A stretch of 64,000 bases of DNA from Siphonodentalium dalli (lineage: Eukaryota; Mollusca; Scaphopoda; Gadilida; Siphonodentaliidae): assembly GCA_032622095.1 (NCBI GenBank), contig CP136068.1:10151729-10215728 (forward strand), written 5' to 3'. The notes under the pieces were generated by a model. The model was not told the origin of the DNA and made no database searches. It saw nothing but the letters and a program-made list of their open reading frames with translations. Numbering within the stretch: position 1 is the first letter of the stretch; every line of letters starts with the position of its first letter. The position numbers were made by a program, and so were the translations under genes. Shown here piece by piece: positions 45,655 through 56,999 of this stretch.

Positions 45655-46289
45655 TGTGGCAGACTCCAATAGTTATGGGGACGATCGTAGTTGAGATTTT
45701 CCTTCGTGGCCGTGATCCGTCCTGGTGTTGAAGTAATTAGAACAACTGTGGCGTCGAATATATTTATTAAGAGCAATTTTAGTCCCGTGGTTGGACAAAA
45801 AGACACAGCAAACGTGTGGACTTCTGGTAGTTCGAAAGACGAAGTAAAGTATCAAAATCGGCGCGTGGCTTTTATCCAAGCGGCCGAATTTAATGTCCTC
45901 ATATATCATTGGTGTAATAAAGTTGTAATCGCATAAGTTACCAGCGACACCCGACAGTAACATGACTGTTATCAAATTAATAAACATAATTAGTATTGTA
46001 ATGTAGCGATGATCCGTCACGAACCAGACAGACCTCATTAGGCTTCTTGCAGGTGTGCTTATTGTTTGTAATTAGGACGGCTGGTTCGTTATCACAATGC
46101 ACGATCACCGCTATAGATACATGGATAAAGAATTTACGGGGTGGCCCTTGTTCGTGTTTGCGTAAAACAATGAACAAAGAAGTTAACTAATTTTAGGAAG
46201 CTTTAGAAAGATCGTAAAGGGGCACATTGTCATTATTCTCACAATTAATTTAGGGGCAAATATTATATCGATAACGGCATTCTGTTACA
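45655..46289 (-). repeat. 5' LTR, 635 bp
   Basis: In - strand orientation it begins TGTAACAGAATGCC and ends AACTATTGGAGTCTGCCACA. An AATAAA signal (45763-45768 on the + strand as tttatt) lies near its end, suitable for R-region polyadenylation. The LTR is fully open on the - strand from 46038 to 45673 (121 codons). It is immediately followed by the 40-nt leader of the env gene. Confidence 0.85.
45673..46038 (-). CDS. ORF inside the LTR, 121 codons
   Basis: An ATG-initiated frame lies within the LTR and is duplicated at 42199-42564 in the other LTR. It has the same orientation as env. A hydrophobic stretch at about residues 13-33 (ITILIMFINLITVMLL) followed by SGVAG looks like a signal peptide or membrane anchor. 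The rest is cysteine-containing and unrecognised. It may be a chance frame or an accessory protein expressed from the LTR transcript. Identity of the two copies reflects LTR identity, not independent selection. Confidence 0.3.
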   Translation of the reverse strand: MRSVWFVTDHRYITILIMFINLITVMLLSGVAGNLCDYNFITPMIYEDIKFGRLDKSHAPILILYFVFRTTRSPHVCCVFLSNHGTKIALNKYIRRHSCSNYFNTRTDHGHEGKSQLRSSP

Positions 46290-46293
46290 GTAT

Positions 46294-47250
46294 ATCGACG
46301 TTTTGTTTCGAACAAAGATGTACTGGGCAGCTGTATAATAATTCAATGGTTCAATGGTTTTCACGGCATGTCTACGTACAACATATTCGTGTCAATGGGC
46401 CTGATTTTTTTCTCAGCCGAGGACTATTTTGAATACATAAACCTTTCGTATACATGTATGTCTCGTCTATCGAGATTTGTCAGAATAATTCATTGGCATG
46501 AAAATATAGTTCATCGTTGTATATTTCCAACCCGTGTTTTAAGCCAGTTAACCTCTTCACTGTTAATTACATTATGACGTCGAGTGTTGGATCGTTTAGG
46601 TTGTGGTCATTTCCAATGGAAAACTATAACGGGAATATTACGAAAGCCATGAAAGTGACTCAGTTGAAAGGCTATCATCAATCAGAACACAATAGTCAAT
46701 TCGTAACGTCACGAAGTCCCAATAAAACAGTGATATTGCACACTTGGGAGTCCAATATGACATTCCGGAGTACAATATCACCCTTTTCCCGGAAATGGTG
46801 TTAGTTAAGGGATGGATAATAATAACTCTTATGTTTTAAATTTGTCCTTTTTCGGTTTGGTCAATTCCAACGATTTGCGAAAAAGCTACCGTCTGCATGA
46901 GACATTCATGAATATATATATATTTTAAATATATTATTCATGGCTGCTCATTTTACATGAATATCCACTTTGGTCGGGTTGCAATAACCGAAAGTGTGAT
47001 TATTTTAATAGTTTACAATATATATGTTTTTGAATCAAAGTGACTTTTTCACACCTCCGTATTAGCCAAATATCGTGACAATGACAATTTGAAAATGACA
47101 CAAATAACAGTACATGTTCTTAACAGCATCAGTTTGCCATACCAACATCGTCGTTATTAAGAAGGACCCACCAGTGTCAATTATCAGGAACACTTAACCT
47201 GGGATGACATATCTGTGATATAGGCCTGCTGTGTAATAACATTAAACCAG
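46294..47250. other. Gene-free stretch
   Basis: Flanking genomic DNA of the provirus with a short palindromic tract around 46905-46945 (attcatgaatatatatat...attattcatg). No gene. Confidence 0.4.
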
Positions 47251-47353
47251 ATGGTGAATATGGCTGATGGTGTTCTCAGCTATATTGGAAGTACCCGGTA
47301 CATTCACATGTCGGTTCAGTTCGTCCCTATATTACTTATGTTGCCAGTTGCAG

Positions 47354-47426
47354 GAAGTACATGGCGATGGAAGAACAGTGACCGTTCCACCTTTAGGTCC
47401 TTTTGTATACAGATCGTTAATTCGAG
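47354..47426 (+). CDS. Candidate isolated exon
   Basis: A 73-nt segment between an acceptor (tatgttgccagttgcag) and a donor (cgag/gtttgt) reads EVHGDGRTVTVPPLGPFVYR and SLIR in the open frame. The product is protein-like, but I recognise no domain and found no partner exon nearby, so it may be chance. Confidence 0.2.
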
Positions 47427-47469
47427 GTTTGTGTGTTATAATTATACATCTTTTATAACAATCTCGTAG

Positions 47470-48200
47470 CTTGGGTTTTTAGAAATATGAAGTATACACT
47501 TCAAGGTTATCATTAGGATGTTGTGTTGTCGCTGGTCTTGGCTGCATATAAACAGGTATGTCGCTGTGTTACTAGTCGATAAAACTGTTCTCACTTCATT
47601 AAACTCATTGGATACTCTTAGAACTGGCAACACAATGGACCATACTTAACACACACTCTGCAAGTCTCAAATATCGTGTTGGTTAATATTTAATGTGCAA
47701 GTTAATAGCAAGGTGTTCAATATGTGGATAGAAACACACATATCATTCATGGCCTGGACAACTCTCCCGCTGCGTCTTGCAAGTTTATTATTGTGTGCTA
47801 TATAATTCGTCGTTGAACTTTCCGTCGTATTGATGAGATAATCCACAGGAGGCGACAAGACTGTTATGCATTTACAGACCGTGTGAGGTCTTTTCGATTT
47901 TCCTCGCTTTATGATACTACATGGTGCACTTCAATAACAATGACGCATATGCCGGTCCATACACAATGCTCACCAAAGTGTTGTGTTTGTGATCATGTGA
48001 GAGTATATTATCTTGAAAGTTTCTTCCTATATTATATATCGTTTGTTCCCATATATTCGATATTCCCCGCCACCCGGTGCAAATAGGATATAGATACTCG
48101 ATCTTCCCTGATGCATATATTGTTTTATTATTATCCGATTATGACAGGATGGGGAAACTAATTTATTACATTACCCTACCCTTATTCCATTCAATAAACC
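47470..48200. other. Gene-free stretch
   Basis: No supportable feature. Confidence 0.4.
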
Positions 48201-48206
48201 TATTCT

Positions 48207-48369
48207 ATAAATAGAGGATATGAAATGAGTGTTTCTCTCATATGATATTTATGAAACGAGTCTAAGAATTTTCAGTTTTCTCGAGCCTCCGGCGAGAGAA
48301 AACTGAAAATTCGTGACGAGTTGCATAAATATCATATGAGAGAAACACGAATTATATATTCTATTTATC
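48207..48369. repeat. 163-bp hairpin element
   Basis: Outer arms (ataaatag..atatg and complement) and inner arms (gtttctctcatatgatattt; aattttcagttttctc) pair around gagcctccggc. A third version of the outer arm (acgaattacatattctattt) recurs at about 48587, suggesting a nearby broken copy. Confidence 0.65.
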
Positions 48370-48379
48370 ATATGACACC

Positions 48380-49285
48380 TATACATTGATTATGATGTCC
48401 AAAACGCACACAAATCACTAAATAGCTATATGACATCGGCAGCACAAGGTTAATGTGACGTCACTTCATTGCACCGGAAGCCCAATTACACCTGGTGAAC
48501 TAGCAGAAATAATATGCACGCGAAGATATAGTGCGCTATTCTGTTCTCAGTTTGTGACATTATATCGTATGTTTATTAGATAAATACGAATTACATATTC
48601 TATTTATATATGACAATGTCCAAAACTATATATTTCAAGATTATAATTGCGAGAATGTCGGCATCGCGTTGATTGACTTGCACGAATTTTTCCTGCATTT
48701 AGTCAGAGATGCGGCTCGGCCCCCGGCTGCCATTCAGCCAATCAGAACACACTTTTTGTCAACAAACCAATCAAATTATCGGACGGTGATATGAATTAGT
48801 AATTGATATGAAATTGTAAATAATGATTGAGTCATATGATAAATTGTGATATCAAACGTTCGTTTAATAAAAGAAAATAGTGCCAGGTGACATTTGACTT
48901 CCGGTTTGTCGTATGTGTACAATCAGTACGCCGCTACGTCTCAAAATACTCTGGCTTCCAATATTTTTCCAACAAACTATACTGAATGAAGAGTTTGAAA
49001 AGTTGTGCCATTAAAACGAAAAAAGAGTGTTTATTTATCTGCGACAATTTCTTTACGCGGGCAAACAACTGATAGTTACGTTATACGTCATCGGATGTTT
49101 GCAGAAGCCGATGTTAGTTTCGTGTCCAATTTGTTGGTTTAAGTATGTTCTGTCGAGGTTTTGGAGCATGTAATACATATAAACTGCACTTGCTGCAAAG
49201 GCTAGGTCCAGCCCTAATTTACTGGACTCGTTTTGTAAATTATACTATAAACTGGGAACTCGTTTCAGATCCTCTATATATATAT
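48380..49285. other. Gene-free stretch
   Basis: No gene. Repeated words from the preceding hairpin near 48590 only. Confidence 0.4.
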
Positions 49286-49292
49286 ATATATA

Positions 49293-49915
49293 CTAGCCGA
49301 TGAGCTCGACGTTGTCCGGGCTATTCAAAAACCAAATTTCAAGTCGATAGCTCCACCCGTTTCCGAGATCTGGTCTGCGGATGCGCGAAGCTGACGTCGC
49401 ACGGGCTCGGCGACCCGATAAAATTCGTATCCGGGGCAGGATACATTCACATAGCAAATTTCAAGTGGATAGCTCCACCCGTTTCCGAGATCTCGTCTGC
49501 GCATGCGCGAAGCTGGCGTCGCACGGGCTCGGCGACCCGATAAAATTCGTATCCGAGGCAAGATACATTTACATACCAAATTGCAAGTCGATAGCTCTAC
49601 CCGTTTCCGAGATCTCGTCTGCGCGAAGCTGGCGTCGCACGGGCTCGGCGACCCGATAAAATTCGTATCCGGGGTAAGATACATTCACATAGCAAATTTC
49701 AAGTCGATAGCTCCACTCTTTTCCGAGATCTCGTCTGCGCATACGTGAAGCGGGCGCCGCACGGGCTCGCCAATACGACAACGTCCACCGCCTGGTCAAA
49801 CTACACACACGTACCAAGTTTCGTCCCGATCGGTCGAGACTCGTAGATTTGTATAAATGACATACAGACAGACATACATACAGACAGAGGTCTTCAAAAT
49901 ATATATGAGAGATAT
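49293..49915 (-). mobile_element. Helitron-like element 6
   Basis: On the - strand it starts with a TA-rich 5' end and ctctgtctgtatg near 49885. It has the conserved tcgaccgatcgggacgaaac box near 49825, then four 120-bp satellite units (about 49330-49770), and ends with CTAG at 49293-49296 before a TA tract. Same family as 36653-37463 and 38727-39076 but inverted, with a different unit number. Confidence 0.55.
49330..49770 (-). repeat. 120-bp tandem repeat, about 4 copies
   Basis: Units share tagctccacccgtttccgag, gacccgataaaattcgtatcc and ttcacatagcaaatttcaag. One unit is shortened by loss of about 6 bp around gcgcatg. The repeats are the reverse complement of the satellite at 36985-37375. 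Confidence 0.85.
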
Positions 49916-49921
49916 ATATAG

Positions 49922-49962
<41 letters not shown>
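49916..49962. repeat. (TA)n microsatellite
   Basis: A TA run directly at the 5' side of the preceding Helitron-like element. Confidence 0.9.
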
Positions 49963-49963
<1 letters not shown>

Positions 49964-50457
49964 TGGATAATTCCCGGGGCACATAGTATGCATAATTACC
50001 TGTCTGAATATCCGCTGGCATGTACATACAACGTATTTGTGGATACTAGTATGATGGTGCATACAGTTAGTGTGGTACAGCGTCAACAACATGTAACTGA
50101 TGATCCTCTTAGAACATTATGGCATCTTTTTTAACTCACTTGGAGTCAATTTTTCACAGGCGTCTATCTTTTACATATGGCATCAATGCAATATTATGTT
50201 TTGGGAGTATGTGACAAAAGCTGTTCAAAATTCAACTCAACTGCTCCAGGATCATGCTTCCACTTCGAAATTTATGTCACGAGGACGAGGATCAATAGAA
50301 CAGTGATAATTATAATAGTTAGCCTCTTTAATATGACTATAACAGACAGCCTCCCCGTACATTTTGTATAACCTTCATCATGTGGGAAATTATATGACAG
50401 ATATGTTATAAACCATTGCGTCTTTTACAATAATAGGTTGACAAACGGAAAGGCATT

Positions 50458-50501
50458 ATGGTCCGACAGCTACTCCTCCTTCTGATTTGTTACTGTTATT
50501 C
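50458..50501 (+). CDS. Candidate signal-peptide exon
   Basis: ATG at 50458 starts MVRQLLLLLICYCY, a compact hydrophobic leader, ending at a possible donor (attc/gtgagg) at 50502. Unspliced reading stops one codon later. No downstream exon was recognised, so this is only a candidate first exon. Confidence 0.2.
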
Positions 50502-50509
50502 GTGAGGGC

Positions 50510-52695
50510 TAGGTGTAAGTTTCGCTGAACCTGTCAGGTGTGCTACCTGGTCAGACACCCACTTACATATAACGGTTAATGTGAAGTAAATGAGTCGGAT
50601 CTTTGTATACGTTTTTATCAAACTTCAAAAATAAATATAGATACAACAGGACAATATGATTCGTGTTCGACAGTGGTAATATAACATGGAAGTTAAATAA
50701 AGTCCGCTGATGCGACTAGAGTCAGGGTATACTTGTATATGAGAGCCAGGAATTTCTTTATTCAGTGGTTCGTAAATTCTTAAATTCCATTGAAAGAGGT
50801 TGGCATGCTGACCTTCGACTAGCTTAGTCTATATTACATAATGTCCTGCTCCATTGATACCTGGTAAGAATTCCGATGTGGTCACGTGCTTTAGTAATTA
50901 GTGTTAACATTCCACTCTACTAATCCTTTGTATGTGGAATGTTGAAGACTGGGGGTTGACCAAATGGCATGGCCTTCCAGTCCAGTCTCCGTCGTATCGT
51001 GGTGATATATATTCGTCAGATGCATGTGCAACTCCCCGGTATATCGTCGGGATCCGCTATCCTACAGTAGCTATACAAATATCACACTGTAATATGGATC
51101 TCATACCATTTGTTCCGTTAATACCCGTTATATATACGTATGTGTAACCGCTGTCCTTTAGATATCGTCGTATTTGTAGATAGTACTAATAGGTATCAAT
51201 CACCTTTGTCGTCCACTATGTCAATAACGACTGGAAAATTAACGATAGCTTAACTTTGGTAAATTGTTATGCACGCAGTCCAAATTTATAGATCAAAATA
51301 TTAATGACATCACTGAAAAGCAGGAAAACAAAAATACCATAACAAAATAACAATTATAACGTCACGCATACTACCCCCGCGAAGGTGATGTCAAGTATAC
51401 TGCGTCATAAAAACAAATTATTATCCAAAATAAAAAAATAGAATCTTTAATAACTACAATGTTTTACAAAATAAAAAAATGCACACATTCTTCGAATGTT
51501 GAATTGTTTTTTTTAAATTGCTTTCAAATTAAAGTTTGTGTTCCACACATACACATGTCAGACCAACTTGCATCCATACTCTATGGAACGCAACGAAATC
51601 TACATCCATTATTTATATTTACACTTAACCGAGTCAACTGGCAGATTAAAAGGGTTTTTAGCTCCCATTTCCAAAGTTATTGTCGTGTATCGGTGCAGGT
51701 TGCGTCTACACAAAAATGGATGCAAGTTGGGGTCAGCACGCGACGTCATGTGACGTAATTTCGACCAACCAACGTCCTGCATTCATGTTCCACAACGCGA
51801 ATGTATGTGTGAGTGTAAATATAAAAGCGTACATAACAATGCACGACCGACAAAACAGTATGGAGCCTGCTCTCTCCCCATCTCACATTCTCACTCTCTT
51901 ATATCGCATCCAAATATGGATATTTAACAAATACAAGAAAAACACTTCGATGAAGTTTATTTAAATGTAATCATCGTCGGTGTCTGAATCTCGTTATTAT
52001 GTTTTATGGCCCCGGTCACAGTGAACACACTTATTATAGACCGTACATTTTGAAAGTTGTAAATTGTTTATTCGCTTTATTGTCCACCACAATGAGCTTA
52101 TGATAAGTTATTATGAATCTATAGTGATACTATAACAGTATAACACTAACAGTATAACACTATCTCTCATTTTTAGTTCATTATAGAGTCAAAATCTTTG
52201 CCGATTATGAACCGACAATATATGCTATTAGGCACACGACATGCTAATTTTCAGGAGAACAGGCTGATTACATGTAGAACCCTTTAACTATCAAGAATGG
52301 TGTGGTCTGTTGTTATTTGGAAATATATATCAATCAGCCGAATTTGTATTCAAACGTGGGCATTAGCGTTAGTAATATTGTGGTCGTCGCTATGACAGTC
52401 CTAGTTTCATTGTTCGCCGGTTCTCGGAATACACACAATGGAATTACATTAATATTTCATTTCAAAATAAAATGAATTACAGTGCAGAAGGACATAATTA
52501 CTAAATTCAAAAACTAATTTTTGCAGTTCGATACATACGTGAACTGTTTTATATTCAGCACGAAACAATACAGTTGTCCTTGTTATTTTATTATTGATTT
52601 GGTTGGACTAATGAAAATGTACTTCCTCTAATGCCTAGAGGTGGACAAAACGAAACCAACTTCAAAAATGTCTGGCGTCAATGGGTTTGTTTTTA
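50510..52695. other. Stretch without recognised gene
   Basis: Several short open frames (50932-51147 and 51459-51964) have no recognisable domain. Composition is AT-rich with no ordered repeats. Confidence 0.4.
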
Positions 52696-52703
52696 TTAGT
52701 GTA

Positions 52704-53905
52704 CTAGCAGGGTTGCCCGATGTTGCCCAGGTTAAAGTGATGTGAAACTCTCTGCTGTATACATTAGGAGGGGATAGAGGATACTCTTGCTCAAATTGTT
52801 ACATGTATTCTCATAAATTGTATGTCTAAATGGCATCACAAAACGTCACTCTTATACATGGATTATAAGTAACGCATAACCCACCTTGTCGGAGTGGTTG
52901 TCATTATGCGTGTCGCAATTAATTCGTCCAACTAATAAAGAAGTATACTTATTTATTTTAAAAGTTCTGCTCATAATTCAGACGCTAAAATCTTTGTTTA
53001 AATCATACAGTCGACGCGGTTGAATTAACGTTTGTTTGTTTCGTTTTTAAATATTCTATATTGAAATCTTAACCTGAACATCATGAATACATTAGTTCAC
53101 AAATTAAAAGACGACCATTGGGTTTTACATAAAATTGTACATCAATCTAGTGGGTCTGACTAAGTTATTGAGGTCACCTGGTCACCATATCTCCATACAT
53201 ATTCAGACCATTTAAAGAAACGTCCTTGTGATCCTCTGTTAATTTGCAATTTTTTTGGCTCATTTTAAAATAAATGTTGCAATATGTCAGCTACATGTGC
53301 GAGACACAGAGCGATATTGTACGTTGTGTGTGTTAAGCTATGAGTATATTCTAATAAAATGAAAGAAACCCCCTGTAACGGGCAGATGTACCTTTGTCTT
53401 ATGCCAGTGTTGGATGACCCTGAAAAGTCATGTGCTACTGACTGTGTTTTATTTTCCCAGAACAAACTATATTTGATTGCACAATGCGACCAATATTTTT
53501 GGATAGGCCTTCCTCTCGACAAATTATTTTATTTTTGGAAAATATCTTGATTGGGAGAGACATATGTTATAGTACATTCGCCATTCTCTTGGGGTTCATT
53601 TTGCAAGAATATATATATATGTTAAATAGAATGATAAATACACTGTTAATGCTTTCTTCTGTTAATCTGTTTTTGCTAGCTCACTATATGAATGTCCTGA
53701 TTACAGTCCCCATATAAATGTGACAGTTGAGAAGATATAACTATGGTAGATATCGGAGATCAAAAGTATGCCCCCCCCCGTGTTCTGCCACCGACAGCAA
53801 CAACTTCACTTTATCTTCCTCGGATCTTCCACGTATAAAGTTATCTAGATGGTCCCCCGTGAAGTGATTACGAACACAGACATACATTCGCAAATATAGG
53901 TATTA
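52704..53905 (-). mobile_element. Helitron-like element 7, plus tail to 54330
   Basis: The - strand 3' end is ggttaa-cctgggcaac..aaccctg and CTAG (52704-52707 on the + strand as ctag) before TACAC. The body aligns with 22866-24660 in the same orientation. Shared words include aaagtgatgtgaaac, attctcataaattgtat, caataaagaagtat and a frame fragment [14 protein letters not shown] on the - strand (compare 23380-23430 and 53370-53450). The 5' end has a tttgcgaatgtatgtctgtg tract at about 53885-53900. Sequence related to the internal units of the 22.9-kb copy continues to about 54330. Confidence 0.5.
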
Positions 53906-54339
53906 GGCACCAAATGTGGCGTCTGTAACCCACATTATTTGATTTATCGTATCACTGGAGAAGAACGTGTCAGAATTTGGAGGAAATCGGCGCTTACCAT
54001 ATTGTTAATTGTTATCAGTTTTGGTGACCTTCCATTCGCTATCCAAGACTCAAGTGTCGCCACTTTAAACCACACAATTAAGACAGATTATAAAAAACAT
54101 TGGTGAAAATTTCAAATTTAGTGCCCCCATCTCTCAACAAAACGGAACCAACTTGGCGTCTTCAAATCACATGATTAGATTCCTCATATGATGGAGAAGA
54201 ATGTGTATCAACTTTGTGGAAATTTGCACTAAAAATATATTTCAACATGTCGGTGCCCCTGGCATCTTCCCATTTTGTGCACCACTGACTCGAACAACGC
54301 CATTTTTTACAAGTCTAGGCCACTCTATTAAACGCCTGT

Positions 54340-55370
54340 CACACTCCGCTGCGATCAGGCCGGCGCTTGCATTGCGCTGAAAAATTATCAAAGCACCAAG
54401 TTAAACGCATTTAGGTATCCAAGAACCGATTGGTGACGCAGTTGACACTGACTGGGACGGGAGAGGGTCCCATGATCACCCCTGAGCGCCAGAGCTCCGC
54501 GCTAGTTTAGTGCATGCACAAAACAAGCGCAGAGGTTCGGCGTTCTCAACATGGCGCAGTACTATCGCCGTGGCAGCGAAAAGTAGTAGTGTGGGATCAA
54601 AGATAGTCCCCCACAGGTTCTGTGGATAAAACGTTATTGGATTCGAAGCGATGCCCGAACTATGTGACTGTGGGGAGCTGCGTATGCGGTCGGGATAGGT
54701 TAATATAGCCTGGGGTCCCTCGTGAGTACTCGATAAAAGGTTTTTGTGTTATGTTGGCACGTTACCCGTGACGACGTCGGTCGTATTGGATATATGGCAG
54801 TGCAATCACTATTAGTGTAAACATATTTTATTCCAATCAAAATAATAACATATATAAACATTTAACAGACATTTTACAGGAGAATAGAATAATATAAATT
54901 CGATTGATTGGAAAGGGGATTAAACAACAAGCCCAAGGGCTTTTATTAAGTTTGCTCCCCTTTTGTTTCGCGCCCGCTCTTCATTAAGTGTAGAGAGGGG
55001 GTCGGACGGGAAGGAATGAAAATATCATAATTATAGTAATGATGATGTCGTTAGAAGCAGGGAGAGAAATTGTGAACGAGAAAGAGGTAGAGAGGACGAG
55101 AGAGAGAAAGAGAGAGCGAGAGAGATAGAGATATAAAAGGGATGAGATGCTGGGAGAGGGGGTAGTTTTCAATAGTTGAGTTGATTTATTGCGTATTAGT
55201 AATGATGCTCGTCTATAGTATTCTTCGTGCGTCAGTGCAATCACTATTGAATGTTGGCTCCGACCTGCTCTATACTTATCTATACTTATCGTCTGTCTAA
55301 TACGATAACACACACACACTCAGATAGTGGGAATAGGGTATTGGACATATTTAAAAAAACAGGATTACCA
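54340..55370. other. Gene-free stretch with GA-rich tract
   Basis: A purine-rich microsatellite of gagagag words lies at about 55078-55135. 54330-54780 is more GC-rich than its surroundings and has an inverted ggcgc..gcgcc pattern but no ORF. No gene. Confidence 0.4.
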
Positions 55371-55397
55371 AGGTCGATGGTTTTTTCTTAGATGAAG

Positions 55398-55860
55398 ACA
55401 TGTCCGACGGAGTACCCCACCAGTGTATGTGGTGCTGTTGGACATGCCGGATAATGATGAATTGGTGAAACACGAACGATGGCATCCATATATTGCCTCT
55501 TATTATATGGATGAAGTCACGTCCGATGGAACACGCCAGTGTAGGCTGTGTGGCTGGAACTACCGGGATAGTGATGAGTTGGTCAACCACGAACGCTTGC
55601 ATCTAAATCTTAACACAAAGGACCGGGATGAATCATCGGATCGCGTGAATAATATATATATCGTGAGACAATCGATCGCGCACTCCCCTCGAGGCAGCGA
55701 GGTACGTGTTTTGAAAGCTACCCCGGACAACGTCCTATCTGCTCCCCATCCCTTCCGGGCCACTCAGTGTCCCTCCCTGTCCACGCCTCCCGACCACCCC
55801 GCCCCCTCCCAGTTCACTCTGCTTCGCTCCATGTCAACTCCCCTCGACCTCCGTGAATAA
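55398..55860 (+). pseudogene. Two-finger C2H2 zinc-finger ORF with frameshift
   Basis: From ATG 55398 the frame gives HQCMWCC, the first two cysteines of a finger, then soon stops. The matching DELVKHERWH half lies in the next frame. Restoring a missing G after tgccgg (compare taccgggatagtgat in finger 2) would explain the break. Finger 2 is intact: C-x2-C-x12-H-x3-H in CRLCGWNYRDSDELVNHERLH (about 55540-55600). The two units (tgtccgac/tgtccgat ... gaacg) are tandem duplicates. The rest to the TAA at 55860 is a serine/proline-rich tail. Such fingers usually bind DNA or RNA. It could be a broken host gene or part of a mobile element. Confidence 0.45.
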
Positions 55861-56013
55861 AAAAAAAATATATATATATATATCGTGAGACAATCGAGGC
55901 AGCGGGGTAAGTGTTTTTGAATGGTACCCCGGACGACGTAGAGTGTATCACTTTGCCTGGTTGCATGATAGGACTAGAATGCACTCAACCCTGTAGTTCG
56001 TATTGTGTTTATG
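55861..56013. repeat. Partial duplicate of the zinc-finger tail
   Basis: tatatatatcgtgagacaat, cgaggcagcg and taccccggac repeat words found at about 55655-55730, giving a short diverged direct duplicate with (TA)n at its start. Confidence 0.45.
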
Positions 56014-56331
56014 TCAGGCTTTCAATAGCCTGTTGTATATATCGAGTATATCAATACTGTAGAAAAGAAATGAACGCAGTGAAGTTTGTAATCGTGTAAG
56101 GCGGTGACCAGTACGTATTTGACTACAAAGCTGTTCGGCAATGAATAGGACCGCAGATTCTCGGCCTATAGCAGTAATATCTGCAAGTATTGGGTCACAT
56201 ATATTTATTGAAAATAGGTCTTCTTTTTTTATTTCGATCCCTTTCTTCTTCTTCTTGACACTTTTCAGACTGCCCATTCGTTCCAGCAGACTTTTCGCAC
56301 GTTCCACAGCTTGTTCGCTCGGCGATACCAA
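56014..56331 (-). CDS. Unrecognised ORF A with lysine-rich block
   Basis: A 105-codon frame on the - strand begins MVSPSEQAVERAKSLLERMG then a run of lysines, followed by a 75-residue region with hydrophobic helices. The first 30 residues match ORF B at 58601-58912. The matching nucleotide segment is about 95 bp with five or six changes. No domain recognised. It may be a fragment of a dispersed element's gene rather than a host gene. The listed start codon may not be the true start, because similarity begins at or before it. Confidence 0.3.
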   Translation of the reverse strand: MVSPSEQAVERAKSLLERMGSLKSVKKKKKGIEIKKEDLFSINICDPILADITAIGRESAVLFIAEQLCSQIRTGHRLTRLQTSLRSFLFYSIDILDIYNRLLKA

Positions 56332-56339
56332 TATAATCT

Positions 56340-56990
56340 TTATTATACTTCCATGGTGTAACCAAAGAAGTATATTGTTTTTCTATTGGGGCCGTTTTCT
56401 GTTTAATTGAAAATACTCCGAAACTAATGGGATGAGGACCGTGAAATCTCTAGGCAATGTAGGCATCTAAGGGATACAGAAAATGAAGATATCATGAGTT
56501 CGGCCCAAGGCTTCTCCGCGGAGTGAAATTAATTTTTTTTTTATGTTTCACTATTATAATTATTATTAAAATACTCCACACTTTTATAATCACTATATTT
56601 CGGAAAGTATGAGCAGTAGGAAACTAAAAGTTGGTAAGTAATTTGGGGCAAACGAGTTGTATGCTATAGTCGCATAACGAATATTGTCCGCGCTTTCCTC
56701 GCATAGTTATCTCCCTTTATCTAAACAAATGTCATTTTACTATCTCGGAAATTATGTGGAGCAGGGCATCAAAATTTGGACCATATGGACACCTCGATAT
56801 GCACTACTGCCCACGGGCATCAAAACTTGTGTCCGCGCTTTCCCTGCGCAGTTTTGTTTTCTAAGTCAAGCGCTCTAAAAATTGTATTGCATATTCCGAA
56901 TTGGACGAATGATCCGGACTCGAATATACCGCTTAAAAATGTTTTTTCCAAGGACTTTCCGCGTTATGTGGTACGTAAATATTGCACCTA
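56340..56990. other. Gene-free stretch
   Basis: No supportable gene. A short repeated motif (tttgtccgcgctttcc, ttgtgtccgcgctttcc) lies near 56685 and 56828, part of two diverged 140-bp units. Confidence 0.35.
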
Positions 56991-56999
56991 TTTTCCCCG

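Larger units (their letters stand above)
40304..46293 (-). mobile_element. Env-only LTR provirus with 4-bp target duplication
   Basis: Flanks are GTAT at 40304-40307 and GTAT at 46290-46293. Inside are two 635-bp LTRs. In element orientation (- strand) they begin TGTAACAG and end GCCACA, the TG..CA form of integrated retroelements. The 5' LTR is 45655-46289. The 3' LTR is 42196-42815 plus 40308-40322, split by a later insertion. The internal 2,839 bp (42816-45654) carry a single large gene, an envelope, and no gag, protease, RT or integrase. The two LTRs look identical base for base by eye, which implies recent insertion. An LTR-env-LTR copy is what reverse transcription of a spliced env mRNA by an intact relative would give. 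Confidence 0.85.

Noticed and set aside
45656-45669. LTR ending at the caatagtt boundary with tggcagactcc as a primer-binding site
   Set aside because: The same words occur at 40308-40322 beyond the inserted TIR element. The LTR therefore includes them and ends TG..CA with matching GTAT target duplications.
55423-55860. A clean 145-residue zinc-finger protein starting at 55423
   Set aside because: That start lies inside the first finger. Its cysteine half is in another frame, so the locus is better described as frameshifted.
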